Made by a program: the position numbers and the translations under genes
In this document: positions 60,949-64,000 of the stretch, piece after piece
Position numbering within the stretch: the stretch's first letter is position 1
Layout: every line of letters starts with the position of its first letter
Notes under the pieces: generated by a model
What the model was told of the DNA's origin: nothing
Database searches by the model: none
What the model saw: only the letters and a program-made list of their open reading frames with translations
Origin: Candidatus Frackibacter sp. WG13
GTDB taxonomy: Bacteria > Bacillota > Halanaerobiia > Halobacteroidales > Acetohalobiaceae
Reading direction: 5' to 3'
Length of the DNA stretch: 64,000 nt
Assembly: GCF_900114655.1 (NCBI RefSeq)
Contig: NZ_FOTT01000014.1
Coordinates: 16,074 to 80,073, forward strand

Positions 60949-61620
60949 TTGACTAAAGAACGTATTAATATTTTTACTGGTGACTATGGTAGTGGCAAGA
61001 CAGAAATTTCTATTAACTATGCTTTAGAATTAGCAGCAAAAAATGATAAGGTTAAACTTGTTGATTTAGATATTGTTAATCCTTACTTTAGGTCTCGTGA
61101 AGCCAAGGAACCTTTAATGGAAGCTGATGTAGAGGTTGTAGCTCCAGCAGGGAAATTGGTACAAGCTGATCTACCTGCATTACCTCCACAGATCTTAGGG
61201 GCTATTCAAGATAAGAATAGCAAATTAATCTTTGATGTAGGAGGAGAAGAGAATGGGACGATAGCTTTAGGAAGATTTAGACAGTATCTAGATGAAGTAG
61301 AAACTAATGTTAATTTTGTTATTAACCCTAACAGACCTTTTACAGGTGATAGTGCCGGGGTGAAAGAGGTGATTAATAAGATAGAAAAAGCATCTAGATT
61401 AAAAGTTGATTACTTAATTAGTAACCCCAATTTAGGGAGAGAGACTAAGGTAAATGATATTATTGAAGGACATAAGCAATTAGAAGAAATTTCAGAAGAA
61501 TTAGGAATTCCTATTAAATTTCTTGTAATTTCTCAAGAAATGATAGATAGGGTGAATTTAGAAGAATTTTCAGTTCCTGTATTTACTTTAAAATTATTTA
61601 TGAAAGCTCCTTGGGAATAA
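60949..61620 (+). CDS. P-loop nucleotide-binding protein beside the Vor operon
   Basis: 223 residues, TTG start with GGTGGTGAG upstream. Walker A GDYGSGKTEISINYA, the MinD/ParA-like switch VKLVDLDIVNPYFRSREAKE, VAPAGKLVQADLPALPPQIL and LIFDVGGEENGTIALGRFRQ. It looks like a deviant P-loop ATPase or GTPase of the SIMIBI class. It precedes the ferredoxin and Vor genes and may help maturation or regulation; no function is known to me. The 285-bp gap between it and the GGDEF-EAL start holds no gene, and only a weak TATAAT at 60757. Confidence 0.75.
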   Translation: MTKERINIFTGDYGSGKTEISINYALELAAKNDKVKLVDLDIVNPYFRSREAKEPLMEADVEVVAPAGKLVQADLPALPPQILGAIQDKNSKLIFDVGGEENGTIALGRFRQYLDEVETNVNFVINPNRPFTGDSAGVKEVINKIEKASRLKVDYLISNPNLGRETKVNDIIEGHKQLEEISEELGIPIKFLVISQEMIDRVNLEEFSVPVFTLKLFMKAPWE

Positions 61621-61673
61621 TAGAATTAGAAATAATATTATCTATAAAATACTTATGAAAGGAGAAATTTAAT

Positions 61674-61877
61674 ATGGCTAAAATAAAGTTTAACCAAGAC
61701 AAATGTAAAGGTTGTGAGCTTTGTACTACAGTCTGTCCTAAGGATATAGTAGTAATTGATGATGAAATTAATACAAAAGGATTTCATCCAGCCACAGTTA
61801 GTGACGAAGATGAGTGTATAGCATGTGGGTTTTGTGCCAGCATCTGTCCTGACGTAGTGATTGAGATCTTTAAATAG
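61674..61877 (+). CDS. vorD: 2[4Fe-4S] ferredoxin, delta subunit of Vor
   Basis: 67 residues with two CxxCxxCxxxCP clusters: CKGCELCTTVCP and CIACGFCASICP. It resembles the delta subunits of 2-oxoacid:ferredoxin oxidoreductases. AAAGGAGAAA precedes the ATG. It would carry electrons from the Vor catalytic subunits. It is separated from vorB by 258 bp of repeats, an unusual break inside such an operon. Confidence 0.9.
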   Translation: MAKIKFNQDKCKGCELCTTVCPKDIVVIDDEINTKGFHPATVSDEDECIACGFCASICPDVVIEIFK

Positions 61878-61881
61878 TTGA

Positions 61882-62030
61882 CAGTGAAGCCCAGAAAAGA
61901 GCTTCCGAATTAGAAGCAGAGTCTATCGTAGGCTTGCGACCAGCCTTGATTTTTAGGCTGGGCGAGACAGTGAAGCCCAGAAAAGAGCTTCCGAATTAGA
62001 AGCAGAGTCTATCATAGGCTTGCGACCAGT
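61882..62030 (+). repeat. 86-bp structured repeat array, locus 3 (inside the vor operon)
   Basis: Unit 1 is 61882-61967 (86 bp). A second, truncated unit runs from 61968 to about 62030, stopping after TTGCGACCAG. The sequence matches locus 1 at 2758 except a few positions, for example loop bases CGAATTA instead of CAAACTA and TCG instead of TCA in hairpin loops. It follows the ferredoxin stop codon (TAGTTGACAGTG). Confidence 0.9.
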
Positions 62031-62036
62031 TAGAAA

Positions 62037-62054
62037 GGTCAAGGTTAAGATTAA
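62037..62054 (+). repeat. GGTYRA hexamer tract before vorB
   Basis: GGTCAA, GGTTAA, GATTAA in register directly behind the truncated 86-bp unit. The same pairing occurs at locus 1 (2960-3004). Behind it comes a short CTGACACTGACACAGATTAC stretch (62089-62108). Confidence 0.65.
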
Positions 62055-62135
62055 GAAGTAAAATGATTGAGATAGTTTTAGATAAACTGACACTGACACA
62101 GATTACTGACACTGATATGTATAGGAGGTTATAGA

Positions 62136-63191
62136 ATGAGTGAGAAAGTATTAATGAAAGGAAACGAAGCGATTGCCGAAGCAGCTATTAGAGCTAACTG
62201 CAAGCATTTCTTTGGGTATCCGATTACGCCTCAAAATGAGCTGCCGGCTTATATGGCTAGGAAGTTACCTAAAATAGATGGTGGAGTCTTTTTGCAAGCA
62301 GAGAGTGAAGTAGCAGCTATAAATATGGTCTATGGTGCTGCTGGGGCGGGAGCGAGAGTGATGACTTCTTCTTCTAGTCCAGGTATTAGTTTAAAAGCTG
62401 AAGGAATATCATATATTGCTGGGGCTGAGCTGCCAGCAGTAATTGTTAATATAGTGCGGGGAGGACCAGGCTTAGGTGGTATTCAACCGGCCCAATCTGA
62501 TTACTTCCAAGCAACTAAAGGAATGGCTCACGGTGATTTTAAATTAGTAGTATTAGCTCCATCTTCAGTTCAAGAAGCTGTAGATTTAACTATGGAAGCA
62601 TTTGATATTGCTGATAGATATCGTAATCCAGTTATGGTGATAGGGGATGGAATCATCGGTCAGATGATGGAACCAGTAGAATTTAAGGATATCGGTGCCG
62701 ATGACTTACCAGAAAAAGATTGGATTACTGATGGCGCTAAAGGGAGAGAGAAGAATGTTATCAATTCTTTACATTTACAACCAGAAGATTTAGAAGAACA
62801 TAACTGGAAGTTAGATAGAAAATATAAGGAAATCAAAAAGAATGAGGTAAAGTATGAAACTGAAAATATGGAAGATGCTGAAATAGCAATTGTAGCTTAC
62901 GGAACAACAGCAAGAATCGCCAAGACGGCAATTAAAGAAGCAAGAGCCGAAGGGATTAAGGTTGGTTTAATTAGACCGATAACTCTCTTCCCATTCCCAG
63001 AAGAAGTAATTAATCAAGCAGCCGACCAAGTAGACAGTTTTTTAACGGTAGAGATGAGTACTGGTCAGATGGTAGAAGATGTCCGCTTGGCTGTTAACGG
63101 GAAGAAACCGGTTGAATTTTACGGAAGAACCGGTGGAATGATTCCTTCGCCAGCAGAGATAGTAGAGCAGTTAAAGGAGGTAAGAGGATAG
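62136..63191 (+). CDS. vorB: 2-Oxoisovalerate ferredoxin oxidoreductase, alpha subunit
   Basis: Oxidatively decarboxylates branched-chain 2-oxo acids to acyl-CoA with ferredoxin. 351 residues. FFGYPITPQNELPAYMARKL is the Vor/Kor alpha start, then FLQAESEVAAINMVYGAAGA, VMTSSSSPGISLKAEGISYI, GGPGLGGIQPAQSDYFQATK and the C-terminal VGLIRPITLFPFPEE. AGGAGG precedes the ATG. With Bcd, Ptb and Buk in the window, valine-, leucine- and isoleucine-derived oxo acids are the likely substrates; other 2-oxoacids cannot be excluded. Confidence 0.9.
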   Translation: MSEKVLMKGNEAIAEAAIRANCKHFFGYPITPQNELPAYMARKLPKIDGGVFLQAESEVAAINMVYGAAGAGARVMTSSSSPGISLKAEGISYIAGAELPAVIVNIVRGGPGLGGIQPAQSDYFQATKGMAHGDFKLVVLAPSSVQEAVDLTMEAFDIADRYRNPVMVIGDGIIGQMMEPVEFKDIGADDLPEKDWITDGAKGREKNVINSLHLQPEDLEEHNWKLDRKYKEIKKNEVKYETENMEDAEIAIVAYGTTARIAKTAIKEARAEGIKVGLIRPITLFPFPEEVINQAADQVDSFLTVEMSTGQMVEDVRLAVNGKKPVEFYGRTGGMIPSPAEIVEQLKEVRG

Positions 63192-63938
63192 ATGGAACAG
63201 ATAGCAGGTCGACCAAATGCTTTAACAGATAAAGAGTTTCACTATTGCCCAGGCTGTACCCATGGGATAGTCCATCGTTTAGTAGCCGAAGTAATCGATG
63301 AGTTAGGAGTGCAAGAAGAAGCTATTGGAGTAGCCCCGGTGGGATGTGCAGTATTAGCCTACGAATACTTCGATGTAGATATGCATGAAGCTGCTCACGG
63401 TAGAGCACCAGCAGTAGCAACCGGAGTTAAAAGAGTGCACCCAGATAAAGTAGTCTTTACTTACCAAGGAGACGGTGACTTCGCCTCAATTGGTACCGCC
63501 GAATCAGTACATGCGGCTAGTAGAGGAGAAGAGATAACAGCTATCTTTATTAATAATGCAATCTATGGGATGACCGGAGGTCAGATGGCACCAACAACTT
63601 TAGAAGGTCAAAAGACAACTACATCGCCATACGGTAGAGATGTAGACCACGCTGGCCATCCAATCAAGATGTCAGAGATGTTAGCAACTTTAGAAGGGGC
63701 AGCTTATGTAGCAAGAGTCTCAGTAGACTCACCAAAGAATATCAAAAAAGCCAAAAAAGCAATCAAAAAAGCCTTCGAAGTACAGCTAGCCGGCGAAGGA
63801 TTTGCGTTAGTAGAAGTATTATCCACCTGTCCAACTAACTGGGGCCTATCGCCATTAGAAGCAATAGACTGGCTACAAGAGAATATGTTACCTTACTATC
63901 CACTAGGTGAGATTAAGAGTAAGGAGGAGGATAAGTAA
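63192..63938 (+). CDS. vorA: 2-Oxoisovalerate ferredoxin oxidoreductase, beta (TPP) subunit
   Basis: 248 residues; binds thiamine diphosphate. [57 protein letters not shown], the TPP motif [20 protein letters not shown] and [20 protein letters not shown]. The start follows the vorB stop without a gap (TAGATG). GGAGGTAAGAGGATAG upstream holds the ribosome site. Gene naming in Vor complexes varies between species. Confidence 0.9.
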   Translation: MEQIAGRPNALTDKEFHYCPGCTHGIVHRLVAEVIDELGVQEEAIGVAPVGCAVLAYEYFDVDMHEAAHGRAPAVATGVKRVHPDKVVFTYQGDGDFASIGTAESVHAASRGEEITAIFINNAIYGMTGGQMAPTTLEGQKTTTSPYGRDVDHAGHPIKMSEMLATLEGAAYVARVSVDSPKNIKKAKKAIKKAFEVQLAGEGFALVEVLSTCPTNWGLSPLEAIDWLQENMLPYYPLGEIKSKEEDK

Positions 63939-64000
63939 TGGCACTAGAAGAAGTAATCATGGCTGGATTTGGTGGTCAAGGAGTAATGTTAATGGGACAG
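63938..64000 (+). CDS. vorC: 2-Oxoacid ferredoxin oxidoreductase gamma subunit, 5' part
   Basis: The first 21 codons read [26 protein letters not shown] is the family start. The ATG overlaps the previous stop as TAATG, with AAGGAGGAGG upstream. The gene continues beyond the window. Confidence 0.85.
   Translation, partial: MALEEVIMAGFGGQGVMLMGQ

Noticed and set aside
1..64000. tRNA, rRNA, CRISPR array or transposase genes
   Set aside because: I looked for cloverleaf-type TTCGAATC arms, regular repeat-spacer arrays and transposase-like ORFs and found none. The repeats present are short, irregular and intergenic.

Overview
The window is a low-GC, mostly plus-strand stretch of a bacterial chromosome. 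Its gene order follows the Bacillus/Clostridium arrangement aroQ-pepP-efp-spoIIIA(A to H)-acc-asp23-nusB-folD-xseA-xseB-ispA-dxs-tlyA-argR-recN-spoIVB-spo0A-ptb-bcd-buk. The complete spoIIIA operon, spoIVB and spo0A point to an endospore-forming Firmicute. The secretin and the full PilMNO/PilQ alignment complex imply an outer membrane. Ferredoxin-dependent 2-oxoacid oxidation implies an anaerobe. A spore-forming, diderm, anaerobic Firmicute fits the Halanaerobiales (Halobacteroidaceae type) best. That assignment is inference from gene content, not from a database match.

Layout. 1-2757: the 3' end of feoB, a tiny Cys-rich zinc-ribbon protein, and two single-Gate membrane proteins behind a perfect Fur-type operator. 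2758-6151: a repeat-rich spacer, an EamA transporter, threonine aldolase and aroE. 6239-20626: a type IV pilus locus (pilB, pilT, pilC, pilin, prepilin peptidase, four minor pseudopilins, pilM-N-O, a GspC/PilP-like protein, a secretin with C-terminal LysM domains, and a second PilX-like protein). It lies inside the shikimate genes, which resume as aroC-aroK-aroB-aroQ (20751-24184). 24201-31361: a Xaa-Pro peptidase, EF-P and spoIIIAA-AH. 31545-36117: a carboxyltransferase fused to a biotin carrier domain, biotin carboxylase, and the Asp23/AmaP/DUF2273 envelope-stress trio. 36334-49570: nusB, a TsaD paralogue, folD, xseA, a tandem glycine riboswitch with an AGCS symporter, xseB, ispA, a DUF212 protein, dxs, tlyA, nadK, argR and recN. 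49686-55354: spoIVB, spo0A, a SteA/SteB-like pair and two glycosyltransferases. 55623-64000: ptb-bcd-buk behind a sigma-54-type promoter, a convergent PAS-GGDEF-EAL gene, and a P-loop protein with ferredoxin and vorB-vorA-vorC (cut by the window end).

How the parts work together. bcd, the Vor complex, ptb and buk form a complete route from branched-chain amino acids to branched acids with ATP and reduced ferredoxin; Vor takes the place of the BKD dehydrogenase used by Bacillus. The pilus locus is a complete retractile machine for a double-membrane cell. Its PilB carries c-di-GMP-binding-type MshEN motifs, and a c-di-GMP turnover protein is encoded at 58771-60663.

I found no phage, transposase, CRISPR, tRNA or rRNA. 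The least ordinary signals are: an 86-bp structured repeat at three loci, with one base-pair covariation between copies; a GGTTRA-type hexamer repeat that runs through intergenic DNA and into two coding regions; an apparent accB gene fused in frame behind a carboxyltransferase with its own Shine-Dalgarno site and start still present; a consensus promoter that fires directly into a terminator; and the sigma-54 promoter with upstream palindromes before ptb.
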